A stretch of DNA of 64,000 bases from Prosapia bicincta (taxonomy: Eukaryota > Arthropoda > Insecta > Hemiptera > Cercopidae). Below are positions 14,524 to 25,917 of this stretch, piece after piece. The stretch covers positions 80,862,429 through 80,926,428 of the forward strand of contig JBAIZL010000003.1 in assembly GCA_036971475.1 (NCBI GenBank), read 5' to 3'. The translations under genes were made by a program, and so were the position numbers. The notes under the pieces were generated by a model. It had not been told where the DNA came from, searched no databases, and saw nothing but the letters and a program-made list of their open reading frames with translations. Numbering within the stretch: the first letter of the stretch is position 1; every line of letters begins with the position of its first letter.

Positions 14524-15425
14524 ATTAAATTTATGAATTTAATTTTAGCTTACTACAAATTTCCTCCATGAATTCACATAATAATCTTACAAAGCCATTT
14601 CTGATGAATAAAGTATATTAGTGTTTATAGAAGAACAATACCTAATAACAATACATATTATACATATTGTTACAGCTTCAACATATCTATGTATGGGCGA
14701 AAAATTCAAAACTATGATTCGGAATTAAGAATTGGGTTAATTACAACGAAAACATACTAAATGGTGCATGATACTATATTTATAAACAAAAATTTGAAAG
14801 AAAAAAATGTTACATTCGTTTGGCAAAAGTATCTGTACACCATCTTCTTGAGTAACAAATTTAGAGATCTGCATATTTCAGAGATATCAGATAAAATGAA
14901 GATGACAGCCAAAAACATGAAGAGACACTTCATCTATTTACTAACACAGAGATTTTATCAAATACTCAAGACAATGAAAAACTGTAAACTATTACAAGAA
15001 ACATATACATAGAGTGGTTTTACGTTTGTGAAGACAAAACCTAAAGTCTAATGGGCAAAGCAGGTTTATATGTGCTTGTAGGAATATAATACTTGTATAT
15101 GTGCTGTAGCATGGAAAGATAATAGTTGGTCCTATAGGATCAAGTTTATAATAGCTAAGTGTTAAAAAAATACAACAAAATTATTAAATACTTTATAAAT
15201 AGATCTAAGCGAATAAAGTAGTAGAATAACAGTGCTTATGTTGGAAATGTTAGTTTTACATATTGATAGTAATATTTTAGGTGTAATACAAATTGTTATT
15301 GTTCAAAGATATATTTTAATTGTGTTTTTAAACTTCCTCCTAATACATTGTAATATTAAAGTATAAATCAATACATATTTTTCGAAAAAATTGCATTAGA
15401 AATAAACTTCAAAATAATTTTATTG
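14524..15425 (+). repeat. ~0.9-kb tandem duplication, copy A
   Basis: Aligns with 15445-15496 plus 16808-17693, once the mariner inside copy B is removed. Shared landmarks in order are ATAAATTTATGAATTTA, CTTACAAAGCC, ATTACAACGAAAACATA, AAGAGACACTTCATCTAT, GCATTAGAAA and TTCAAAATAATTTTATTG. An 83-codon open frame (14761-15012) exists only in this copy and is broken in copy B, so it is not supported as a gene. Confidence 0.9.
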
Positions 15426-15496
15426 AAATTGTATATATATTACAATAAATTTATGAATTTATTATTCGCTTACTACATTTGTCCTCCATGAATTTA

Positions 15497-16807
15497 CGAG
15501 GGTAAGTCAATAATTATCCGCAATATAGTTATAAAATTTTATTGAAATTAAATAGGAAACTTACAAGTACATCATTTTTCGACATAGTCCCCTTGCTTTT
15601 CAACGCACTTGGTCCAACCTTATTCAAGTTTCCTGATGCCCTCGTGGAAGAAGTTTTTGGGTTGAGATGCGAGCCAGGAATGCACCGCTTCTTTCAATGC
15701 TTCGTCTGTCGTAAATCGACGGCCCCTAATTGCCTCCTTGAGTGGACCAAACTAGTAAAAATCAGATGGAGCGAGATCGGGACTATATGGAGGATGATCC
15801 AATACTTCAAAATTGAGTTTCTGAAGCGTTTCTGCAGTGTGGGCAGCTGTATGCGGACGGGCATTGTCGTGCAACAACACAACGCCTTTTGACAGCAGTC
15901 CTCGGCATTTGCTACGAATTGCAGGCTTCAGCTTAGCAGTAAGCATCTCACTGTAACGTACACTGTTTATTGTTGTGCCCCTTTCCTGATAATGTTCCAG
16001 TAATGGACCTTGTGAGTCCCAAAAAACCGTAAGCATAAGTTTTCCTGCGGACGGTTGGGTTTTGAATTTTTTCTTGCACGGCGAATTTGGATGTTTCCAT
16101 TCCATACTCTGCCGTTTACTCTCTGGCTCGTAATGATGGATCCATGTTTCGTCACCAGTAACGATCCTGTCTAAGAAGTTGTCCCGTTCGTTAACATAGC
16201 GATCCAAATGTTTTTTGCACACGTCCAAGCGCGTTTGTTTATTCAACTGTGTCAGTTGTTTTGGAACCCATCTTGCACAAACTTTATGAAACCCAAGTCT
16301 GCTGTAAATGATTTCGTAGGCAGAACCGTGGCCAATTTGCAGACGATTTGCCACGTCGTCAACAGTTATCCGTCTGTCTGAGAGAATCATTTCACGTGAA
16401 CGCTCAATGTTTTCCTCTTTATGGCGGTAACTGGTCGGCCAGCTCCTTCATTTTGCGTAACACTTGTGCGACCATTTTTGAATTTTTCAATCCATTCATA
16501 GACACTCCGTTGTGGCAAACAATTGTTCCCGTACTGTACCTAAAGTCTTCGATGAATTTCGGCCCCTGATACACCTTCCGACCACAAAAAACGGATCACT
16601 GAACGTTGCTCTTCTTTGGTGCAAATAGAAAGTGGAGCGGCCATTATTAACAGCACGGCAGCGATAACGAAACTAACCTAGCAGCTTGTAACGTGCATAG
16701 ACATAACAACGAATAAACAAAGCATGCGTCATCAACGCAAAAGGACAGTACTGCCAACGTAAACAAAAAATATACCTATATTGCGGATAATATTTGACTT
16801 ACCCTCG
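15497..16807 (-). mobile_element. mariner (Tc1/mariner superfamily) DNA transposon, ~1.31 kb
   Basis: Both ends carry a ~32-bp terminal inverted repeat that starts CGAGGGTAAGTCAA and continues to CCGCAATATAG with about two mismatches. The element is bounded by the TA dinucleotide at 15495-15496 and 16808-16809, the expected mariner target duplication. The length fits an intact-size mariner (about 1.3 kb). The transposase lies on the minus strand and is broken, so this copy is probably not autonomous, although its ends could still be mobilised. Confidence 0.96.
15569..16644 (-). pseudogene. mariner transposase, DD34D, disrupted
   Basis: The reading starts at an ATG at 16644 (MAAPLS...), giving a normal-sized (~345-residue) cut-and-paste transposase. 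The N-terminal helix-turn-helix part is broken by a stop/frameshift near 16540 and another frameshift near 16420. A 212-codon open stretch (16390-15752) then carries the catalytic core. The three acidic motifs are visible as GDETW, HDNARPH and SPDLAPSDF. Two stops follow at the C-terminus, one directly after SDFY and one after IRKLE, with GRRFTTDEAL and CVEKQGDYVEK between and after. All three catalytic Asp are kept, so decay is by frame damage and is recent to moderate. Confidence 0.93.
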
Positions 16808-17693
16808 TATATACAAATCTTACAAAGCCGATTTCGAGGAATAAATTCTATTATTATTTATAGGAGAACATTACCAACATACATATTAGCATTACATTAG
16901 CATTACATATTATACATTTGGCACCGGCTCCCACATATCTATGTATCGTGGAAAAATTGATCACTATGATTGAGAATGAAGAATTGAGTTTAATTACAAC
17001 GAAAACATATTAAATGATATATGGTACCATATTTACAAAACAATAATTTGTAAGAAAAAAATCAGTTACAATCGTTTGGCGTAAGTATCTGTACAGCACT
17101 TGGCGTTATCTTCATGATTATCAAAAAGAAATAAATTTTGAGATCTGCATATTTCAGAGATATCAGAGAGAGTAAAGATAGCAAAAACACATGAAGAGAC
17201 ACTTCATCTATATACTAACACTGAGGTTTTATCAACTACTCAAGTCGAAAAAAATCTTGTAAATAATTAAACCAAAGAAAAGCATAGTATGGTGTTACGT
17301 TTGTGAAGACAAAATGTAAAGTCTAATGGGCAAAACTTGTTTATATGTGATTGTAGGAATATAATACTTGTATATGTGCTGTAGCACGAAGATAATAGTT
17401 TGCCCAATAGGAACACGTTTACAATAGCTAAATGTGAATTACAAAAAAAAAATTAAAATACAACAAAATCATTAAATACTTTATAAATAGATCAAAGCAA
17501 ATTAAATAGCAGAATAACTGTGCTTATGTTTGCAATATTTTAGGTGTAAAACAAATTTATATTGTTCAAATATATATTTTATTTATGCTTTCAAACTTAT
17601 GTCCTCCTAATACATTGTAATATTGAGGTGTAACCCAATACACATTTTTCAAAAGACAATGCATTAGAAACAAATTTCAAAATAATTTTATTG

Positions 17694-19402
17694 TAAATAT
17701 TAAAAAATGTCTTTAAAATTAAAAAAAAAAAGTTATAGAAATAAATATGAATAAAGACATAATAGTAATGTAACAGAACATTTTGTGAAGTAAACAAGCA
17801 AAAAACGTATTTATGGAATGAAGTGGTATGATATTAGAGTTTAGTGGGTAAACGTGGAGTCCTTAAAACCAGCTTCGATAAGTGCTATGTAGTAAGAATG
17901 GAGGGTGAAAAACACAAAGCTAATGAAGGTGCATTGTGTTGTCTATTCAATATTTTTATTTCAGGTATAAACCGCCCTGATGTTTTTCCTCGCGGTTTAA
18001 AATTACTAAAGCGTTTTCACGTGCGTGGTTATCAACTCAAGTTGTAAATACGTATATAGAAAACTTTCATTTTATCAACATTGAGAAAGTACTGTACAGT
18101 GGAGACTCAAACAGTGGGATGTGTTAAATGACTAATAATATAATAGACCACTAATGCCAATTTTCTACTGCATAATGGTTTGCATTGGAAAATTTTGTTT
18201 TTAGTTTTTGTTTTAGTAGCCATATAGTTTAATATATTTTAGCTTTATAAACATGATATTCTGGGGTGAAATATTAGATACATTTTGTTAGGCTTACTTT
18301 CTTTTAAGGAGACTTTGTAATCTTTTTGTAATAATTCAAGATCTAAATTGTAAACTGTCTCAGTTGAATGATTTCTCTCAAGTCAAGATGTCGTATTGCT
18401 GCTCAAAATCGGTAACATAGTGCATCAATTTATGTCAAATTATGCCTAAGCACTTGAGTCGTTTTTTATTGTTATCAATAAAGCTTCACTAACAGTTCAT
18501 AAATACTATTAGGAATACTACCAATATTGCGTTTAAAACAATAACTTATCTCATTTGTTTTAGTATAAATTAGTTTTAAATATAAAAATTAGAGTACAAT
18601 AATTCATGAAAGACAGTTTTTGTATGAATTTAGTAATTAATCTGCACGAAACCTTTTCCAGTAAACTAGAAAAAATCGGTTGTTTATATTTGTGTTTCCA
18701 TATTTCCGTTTGAAAGAAAATATTTTTAGCAATATACTATTGCATTTGCTGATACATTTTAGGATAGACAGATAATCTCATATGAAATGTAATTAAATAC
18801 AATTTAAAAAAGCACTAACTCTTTTAACAATAATTTTTTCAATCAATCATTAGTTACTAAATAGAAAAAGGTTTTACGCCCTTTGGAGGCAGCGGAACAA
18901 TTAATATATGGTGTAACATCATAAAAACATAAATACCTTGGGGAATATAGAAAATATATATGAAGATACGTTTAGGATTATTGTCTAAAGGATCTAAATC
19001 CATATCATTGGAACTCCTGTCACAAGTGTGTATTTGAACGTAGTGATTGCTTTTCCCTCTGTGACAGCTCGGTAGGATAAAAAACTGTCGGCTGAGTGTG
19101 ACGTCACAAGTCCTTAGGATGACTTTTGCTTGAAGGGAAAACCAACTTCGCACTCTTGCAACATAAATAAAGTCATAATTACGAGATCCCTTTTCTAAAA
19201 GTGAACCGTCCTAGCCCCGGTACAGTCCCTTAAAAAAGCTGGTTTTACTCTCTACAAGTGTCTCACAGAACTATTTCGCAACCACTGCAAACAGGTCAAG
19301 ATTTTTCCTTTGCACGTAGAGCATATGAATTGCTTTTGGCACCTCTTCTGCTATATCTCCTCGTTAAAATCACAAAATATCTATGTATATCTAAATGTAT
19401 AT
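17694..19402. other. AT-rich intergenic DNA, weak open frames only
   Basis: Open frames at 17844-18047 (+) and 18857-19153 (-) have slightly higher GC than the flanks but match nothing I know. I do not call them genes. Confidence 0.5.
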
Positions 19403-19427
19403 GATATATATATATATATATATATAT
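19403..19427. repeat. (TA)n microsatellite
   Basis: About 12 TA units. Confidence 0.9.
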
Positions 19428-22066
19428 CGTGAGTTTGAGTATATCCGGTTATTATTTAGTTATTGACACTATTTACAACAAATTTTAATTTTTTTTTTAT
19501 TGGTTAGCAATCGTTTCGTGAGATCTTTATTTTGGGTAATAATCTACGATAAATACTATATGTTTACATGAAAATAGCCAGTAGGAGTTTAACTTTAATT
19601 ATCTTTATACTAAAGTACTCTACATAAATTTCTCTAGTAATAGTTTCAACTATAAGAATAATTTTAGAAAATCTTAAAAAGAAAGCATATTGCAAATTTA
19701 ACCTGATTATATGCAAAGAAATACGTTTTGCTAATTTTAAATATTTTTTGTGTAGATAGATAGTTTTTTATTACTTTTCCCTTCACTTCATTGCGTACAA
19801 ATAAACTCTACATGTGTGGTGTATATCGTCGATGGTATAACCAGATTATACAATACAAACACGAAGCAATAAAGAAATGAACTTATTTCTGTAGTTTCTA
19901 CATGAACAAAGGACTGATTTGTACAAAATAAAACCGTGGGACTTTCTGTAAAAGGTCTTGCCTTCATCACCCTTAATAGGATATGTGTGGTTGTAAATTT
20001 AATCCACAGATAGTTCTGAGAGACGCAAAATATTAAACTCAGATAAAAACCTATAATTAGCAATCTCTAATAACGTATCACGTTACATTGAAGAAAACGT
20101 CTTTTGCTTTACTTTTTTCAATATAAAAGACAAGTAACGCTGACATTAGACACTGTATTCATATCAACCTTTTATACAGTCACTAAAGGTCTAATACCTC
20201 ATACCAAAACATGAATTCTAGATGAACATCTAAATATTGAATGGGAGGAGGAGGAGTGAACATGCTAAGGGTTGTTAATATTTGAGTTGCCTACCAGATG
20301 CGATACCAACAAAATTGCGTATATCTCTCACCACTCCATGCCAATATTTAATTACTTCTAGCTCTCCATAATTTTAATAAATTCTGTATTGTAAGCTATT
20401 CAACAGAATATCTCAAGATTTCTTTGTTGCCACAGTGAGTATTTTAATAGGATTTTATATATCTTCATTTATATTTTTAAAACTTTTTTTACAACTAAGG
20501 ACCTTTTTTAATGTGAGGGTCTGTGTAAAAACAATGCAAAGATTTAACAATTTTTATGAAATTGCACAACGCTAAAATTATATACTCCATTCTTTCAAGT
20601 GAACACACAAACACACACACACACACTTACATGACCCTCCCACATACATAAATTATATATATATATATACATAGACAGATACATATTTTGCATAGCCGCA
20701 AAAAAACAACCTGTAATAAACATACTAGATAATAAAGCTACTATACTTAAAGCGAATAATTACACTAAGTCTTTTCTCATTCAGTCTTTCAAGGGAATGG
20801 CTTTTATTACCTTATTCTGTTATTTGACCATATAGGCAGCCAATGAGAAATTTGAGTTTTATAAATATACATTAAAAGTAATTCTTTTCAATAACTATGT
20901 TTAAATATATTGAATGTATCTGTACTCTAATAAAATAAAGCAATGATTTTTAAGTTAATCTTACCGGATGTTTGGACATGTGTTGATCTTGTTGGGAACA
21001 GTGTATGTGATTACCAAAGTTTTAAAACCCGTTAGGACTTAAATAAGCATATTCAAATAGTTTGGGTTTTGCACTCTAAACTATTAGATAACTGTGGTTT
21101 CAAACTTCACAATAATTTAAAATGATTTCATTAGAAGACGGTAATGTGTGACTACGCCTGTCACACAGATAGTCACTGGATAAGTGAACCACAGGTGTCA
21201 GGGGGTAGAGCTTATTAATAATGCATGGCCAATAACTGCCCGATGTGCCTCAACGATTCCCTGTGAAAATACCATCTGTATATTTTCAATAATATATAGA
21301 TGAAATAAAGGTGAGTTTACCTGGTTAGAATTTTTCAACCTAATTGTTGTAGGGGTTTATGTAAAATCAAAACATTAGTTTTTTGTATTTTAATTTGATC
21401 TTTTGTAAATAATTTGGTCCATGAAACAATGGAAAAGTTTTTTCAAAGAGAAGACTAAATAAAATAAATTTGTCACTTTAAACACAATTTGTATTTTCTC
21501 TACGAACAAGTTGAAATGTAACTGAAATTTTCTTTATTTTATGTTTTCTTCTTTTAAATATTTAAAGTTTTTAATAGTGTCTAGTATTTCAAGTTTTTCT
21601 TTTTTTAAACTTGAAAGGTAAACTTCCGCCATAGAAAACGTTCGTGTTGCAGTCCCGCTGGAAAGTGCGTGGTGAGTTAGTATTTTTACGTATGACTTTC
21701 GAATCGTTCACTGGGCAGTTTTTTTTTATTTTTAACAATTGTGTCAAAATGAAATTAAATTATAATATACAAAACAAAGTCAATAAAAGGAATACAATAA
21801 TATATACTAAACTAATACTAAACAATACTAAACTAAACTAATAAATACTAAACTATTTTTGTTAGTCCTAATACATTAGAGTCCTGCTTTATACTAATAC
21901 TGAAACGATAATAATATTTCAAAACTTTTTCTAATCAGCAAATCCTAGATTTCCCATTTTGTCATCGTACATCTCCCTCTTCTGTGCTGTATTGTTGTTA
22001 GTACTGACAAAATGTAAAAATGGCAAATCTAGAAAGGGTGGGGGTGGCAGGGTGTTACATTAAACA

Positions 22067-22067
<1 letters not shown>
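19428..22067. other. AT-rich intergenic DNA, nothing recognised
   Basis: Contains short (AC)n near 20610 and (TA)n near 20655. Nothing else recognised. Confidence 0.55.

Positions 22068-22102
<35 letters not shown>
22068..22102. repeat. (TA)n microsatellite abutting a PLE fragment
   Basis: About 17 TA units that stop right at the beginning of the Penelope-like fragment. Confidence 0.93.
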
Positions 22103-22104
<2 letters not shown>

Positions 22105-22375
22105 TGATACGTATTCCTTCACGGATGGAAAAATATGATGAATAGTTACTATCTGGAGTACATCCGTTCATTCTCAGTTCCAACGTTTCGCTAGAATCTC
22201 ATCCAGCATTGACGAGGTGAACCCAACAACATTCGCGAGGCTATCGAAATAGAGAAGCGAGATATTCTTAACAAACGCGATGATATTTTGAATTTGCCCG
22301 CAGTGCGGAAGTGTGTCATCGAAAGATTTTATGGGCAGAAAGGTGATCTAAGGCAAAGGAATGTGAGTAATTGTT
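22103..22375 (+). pseudogene. Penelope-like element fragment, endonuclease C-terminal tail
   Basis: In one plus frame from about 22218 the reading IREAIEIEKRDILNK, then DDILNLPAVRK, resembles the segment downstream of the GIY-YIG endonuclease in Penelope-like elements, where an EAIEI motif is followed by an Asn/Arg-Asp-Asp stretch and an aromatic/Lys-Val-Ile end. The upstream part has stops. The fragment is short and truncated at the (TA)n tract, as PLE copies often are. On the minus strand, 22175-22210 has a hammerhead-like string (GATGAG ... GCGAAACGTTGG). This is a family-level guess from motif spacing. Confidence 0.5.
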
Positions 22376-22751
22376 TGTAAACCTTGACATTCTTATGCCT
22401 TTTTACATTAAATTAGCAAAATTATAAAGTTATATTATTTACTTACTGAGGTAAAATAATGTCGTTACAGAGTAGTGATAAGGTTTATGGATACCAGGAA
22501 AATATAATATTGGTCAATGCTAAATATTTTCTTCGGGAAACTATGTAACTATTACTTATATTTAAACCTATATTATTATAAACGATAAAGGAGTACGTAT
22601 TTTCAATGGTGGGTATTTCAAGTTTTGTCAGAAGTAAAACGTGATAGTTTAAAGTTTAAAAGAAAAATCTGGGATTAACATTGTCATATTTACAACGTAT
22701 AAAATAGACAACATTATATAGGCTTTAAGATGTAATCTTGACCTGAGTATT

Positions 22752-22754
<3 letters not shown>
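22376..22754. other. AT-rich intergenic DNA, nothing recognised
   Basis: Nothing recognised. Confidence 0.5.

Positions 22755-22795
<41 letters not shown>
22755..22795. repeat. (TA)n microsatellite
   Basis: About 20 TA units. Confidence 0.95.
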
Positions 22796-22796
<1 letters not shown>

Positions 22797-23229
22797 CTTT
22801 AAGTGATATTTATTTCAACATTTACCTAATTATACCAACTGGCAAACATGAAAACAAGTCAATATTATAATACTCACTGTCTATATTATTCTACTCTTAT
22901 CTTATACTTCATTAGAAAATTAATTACTAACGCTTTGAACTTGTTCGTCGGTTGATAATACAGGCATCATTAGAGAAGTGTCAATTAATTAGAAGTTTTA
23001 AACAAATACTATAATCAAGTAACATAATTTCATTGCTTACAATTTATATATGAAAGTGTCAAATAAGCATATATAAATTGTAAATGTGTCAACATTATCA
23101 TCTCATTAAATGTTTTAATAGTTGGATAGGTTTACCAGTTTTTGTACCTGAAAACAAAAGAAAGTAATTGAATCTTCACTTCTGCGGAAATTTTGCCGTA
23201 TTGGTTTAGGAAGTTTGGAGTTTGCTGCC

Positions 23230-23565
23230 TTCAGGGATGGGAGGGGTTGTACAACATTCAATTAACCGAGACAAGTGTGTAAGGGGTGGAGCACCCGGCA
23301 AGCTGCCCTGAGCAACCGGGCGGGTCCACAGGTGGCGGATAGTGGGACGGCCTACAGAAATGTAGGTTACCTGTGAATAAGGATTCCGGAAGGTTTCTGA
23401 ATATGCATGCCTGGACCAAGGCTATGGTTCAAAGGTGAGGAATTATCCCTCCTCGTCAGTCAACCGGTTGGGGGCGGTAGAAATAACTGCTCTGACTGGG
23501 GAGACTGGGGTAGTTGGGAATTAAGTCCTCACAATGCTACTCTCACCTCCCAGAGGTGAAGTAAA
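23230..23565 (+). other. GC-rich island, possible 5' end of a non-LTR retrotransposon
   Basis: A sharply bounded, GC-rich stretch in an otherwise AT-rich region. Landmarks are GAGCACCCGGCAAGCTGCCC, GAGCAACCGGGCGGGTCCAC and AGGTGGCGGATAGTGGGACG. There is no open reading frame of note. The composition and abrupt edges suggest the untranslated 5' end of a mobile element, but I cannot name the clade and there is no adjacent reverse transcriptase to confirm it. Confidence 0.4.
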
Positions 23566-23700
23566 AAATTCCCACTTTATCAAACCAAAATAACGAGCTA
23601 CAATTATACCAAAAAAATATTGGCAATTCAATCAGAACCAAACATAAAAAGTATATTATATAAACTAAGTGAATATTATTATTTCCGATGAACCGTAAAC

Positions 23701-23808
23701 ATATATTACTTACATAATGATAAATAAATAACAATAACCCTTGCTACAAATATTTAAGCACCCCTGATGTACATTTCGCCAACATAGTTAGCATCATCAG
23801 GAGGTTTA
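23701..23808 (-). ncRNA. hammerhead ribozyme-like motif, PLE family A
   Basis: On the minus strand the core CTGATGA (23800-23794) is followed by stem II GCTAAC-TAT-GTTGGC (six pairs, one G-U), then GAAA (23777-23774), then the self-complementary TGTACA, then TC and a GGGGT that can pair with ACCTC upstream of the core if one A is bulged. The next ~60 bases on the minus strand resemble the sequence after the 49.47-kb motif (CTTAA..., then a TTATTTGTTATT-like stretch), so both belong to one element family. Activity is untested. Stem I is the weakest part. Confidence 0.65.
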
Positions 23809-23991
23809 CTTACATAATGTACGTTTGCTGTGAATCCAACAGACGTTTAGTGAATATAGGACTATATTATTCAAACCTTGATTGTAAAGAGAAAACCCTA
23901 TGGACTGTTAATCCCCTATCTGATTTTGTGTAGGGCAACACTATGCAAATAGAACACAAAACTGTAGATTTTAATATGATGTAATAAAATC

Positions 23992-24258
23992 TTAAAAACA
24001 TATACAATATTATGAGCACAGTGGTACAATATATTTTAAAAAATAAGAATAACTAATATTAAAAGCTACCTAAGAAAAAACCCTTATGAACATTTCGATC
24101 ACCATGTCTCATCATCATCAGATGATCTTATTATAAAATCCCAATCTAGAATGGAAACTAGACTGATTTAGGTGACTTGTATTACTAGTTATTTCTGATT
24201 GTGTATGGGGTATTGGGTGTATGCAATATTTTTATTGTAACTAAAAATAGATATTCCA
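23992..24258. mobile_element. PLE-family-A fragment with inverted halves and hammerhead relic
   Basis: The left edge (23992-24033, ending GAGCACAGTGGTACAATATA) matches 49287-49327, and the right edge (24209-24258) matches 49560-49609. Inside, 24034-24130 is the reverse complement of the hammerhead plus downstream sequence of the 49-kb copy. 24162-24215 is the same downstream sequence in forward orientation, giving an imperfect head-to-head inverted repeat. The minus-strand hammerhead has core CTGATGA (24121-24115) and GAAA (24096-24093). Stem I pairs AAGATCAT with AGGGTTTT (seven of eight, two wobble), and stem II is degraded. Confidence 0.6.
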
Positions 24259-24359
24259 TACGTTCTAACGGGTTTTCAAGGAGTTTTAATATATGCATAT
24301 ATTATATGAAAATATGATAATAATTCTAGGTAAAGTTATTTAACATATTTAAAATTTTC

Positions 24360-24850
24360 AGAAATACAATGTATTTTTATAGAGTAGAGATTACTCTACA
24401 GTCCGTGATACAATCCCCCCTTTTGTGTATGATACCTTAACTATTAGAAACATTTTGGTTGTTAAAAAGTGAAAACCGGTAAAAAGGAAGGGACCTGTTT
24501 CACCGTTACATGCTAATTTGTAAAGCTGGTTTTATTTGAGAAGCAATGATTAAATATCTCATTAAACTCATTCAAAGTACCTGAGACCGGTCGATAAGCT
24601 CTGCGTGGTCATTTCAACGGTAGGAATGGAAAATGAGATTAAGTTTTATTGTTTCAGAGGAGATGAATTATTTTTTAGCAACAACCAAGTTAACTTTTAT
24701 AATTTTATTGCTGTTTGAGCAATTTGAACGAATGTTATGTACATATATCTTAACTAAAGATGTATTTGGAATGTATACATTATCAAAATAAAAACACTGT
24801 TTAGAGTTAGTAATAACGTAAATTCTAAATCGTTAAAAACTATTTAAATA
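24360..24850 (+). repeat. diverged ~0.45-kb duplication, copy 1
   Basis: Aligns with 25325-25735. Shared landmarks are GAAGCAATGATTAAAT, AACTCTGCGTG/AGCTCTGCGTG, GGAATGGAAAATGAGATTAA and TAACTAAAGATGTATTT. No coding potential. Divergence is considerable, so the event is old. Confidence 0.85.
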
Positions 24851-25324
24851 GTTGGGAAATACATTATAATTTTTTTGTCGTTTAACGTGAAAAGAGAAAC
24901 TAGCGGATATGAATAAAAATATACTGTTCACATTTAAAACAATACAATATAAAAATATTATACTTAAAATGTTTCACAAAAGCAGCTAAAAAATTGTTAA
25001 TACTTCTATCCCTAGAGCCAATTCAATCTTCATTTCAATGGTGAAATGAACAGCGAATTTTTAGTTTTAGGAAGAGTAAAAAAAAAACGCAAGAAGCGCT
25101 GAGAAAAGCTCTCGCATCTTTCAAACTCTAGAATGAGGTGATCAAGTTTGCAAGAATCACAATTGAACATGTTCACTCACAATTAAGAAACCAGTCCGTT
25201 TCATTTACATCATTTAGTTTCTTACGTAGTATCTAAAAGGGTATAAATAAATAAACATAGTTATCCAACAAAATAATATGTAAAATTATAAATTAATTTA
25301 TAGGTATTAAACACCTTTAGCTCG
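24851..25324. other. AT-rich spacer between duplicated copies
   Basis: Nothing recognised. Confidence 0.5.
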
Positions 25325-25735
25325 CAAAAACACAATGTCTATATATAAAGTAGAGGGAACTCTGCAATGGGTAATACAATACCTACTCTTGCGTGTGAAA
25401 TATAATTAAGAGAGTCAGTGTTATTTGTGAAGCAATGATTAAATTTCTCGGCAAAGTAAGTAAGAACCTGAGATTTGTCTATAAACTCTGCGTGAGTTTG
25501 AATGGAAAATGAGATTAAACTATATTGTTCCAAAGAAAATGAATAATGTTTTAGAAAAAATAATTTGTATGTTTTATAATTTCGATGCTGTTTCAAGACA
25601 TTCTAACAACAGCGTTGTACTTATATTCTAACTAAAGATGTATTTACTATTAATACATTTTTATTACAATAAACTTAAATGTGTTTAATGCTATGAATAA
25701 TGTAAATTCTAAACCGTAAATATTTTTTCAAATTA
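25325..25735 (+). repeat. diverged ~0.45-kb duplication, copy 2
   Basis: Partner of 24360-24850 in the same orientation. It is shorter by several small deletions. Confidence 0.85.
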
Positions 25736-25917
25736 ATGCAAATTCTGAGTTACCATAAAAATATAAAACATTTTACCCGTTTAAGTTCTAGTACTTAGAC
25801 GGTTCTAAATAATACTTTGTTTACAAAGTTATTTCAAATTGTATACAATGATATCATAAAAAGATATGCTATACAGTTGCTTAGATACAAAATGTTGTCG
25901 GATACGGTTACATTGTT

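Larger units (their letters stand above)
15445..17693 (+). repeat. ~0.9-kb tandem duplication, copy B, split by mariner
   Basis: Second copy of the 14524-15425 unit. Its first 50 bp lie at 15445-15496 and the rest at 16808-17693, with a complete mariner between them. The duplication must predate the insertion, because copy A has an uninterrupted site at the matching position (near 14577). Confidence 0.9.

Noticed and set aside
14761..15012. 83-codon open frame in duplication copy A as a gene
   Set aside because: The paired copy B has frame-breaking differences, and the protein is not recognised.
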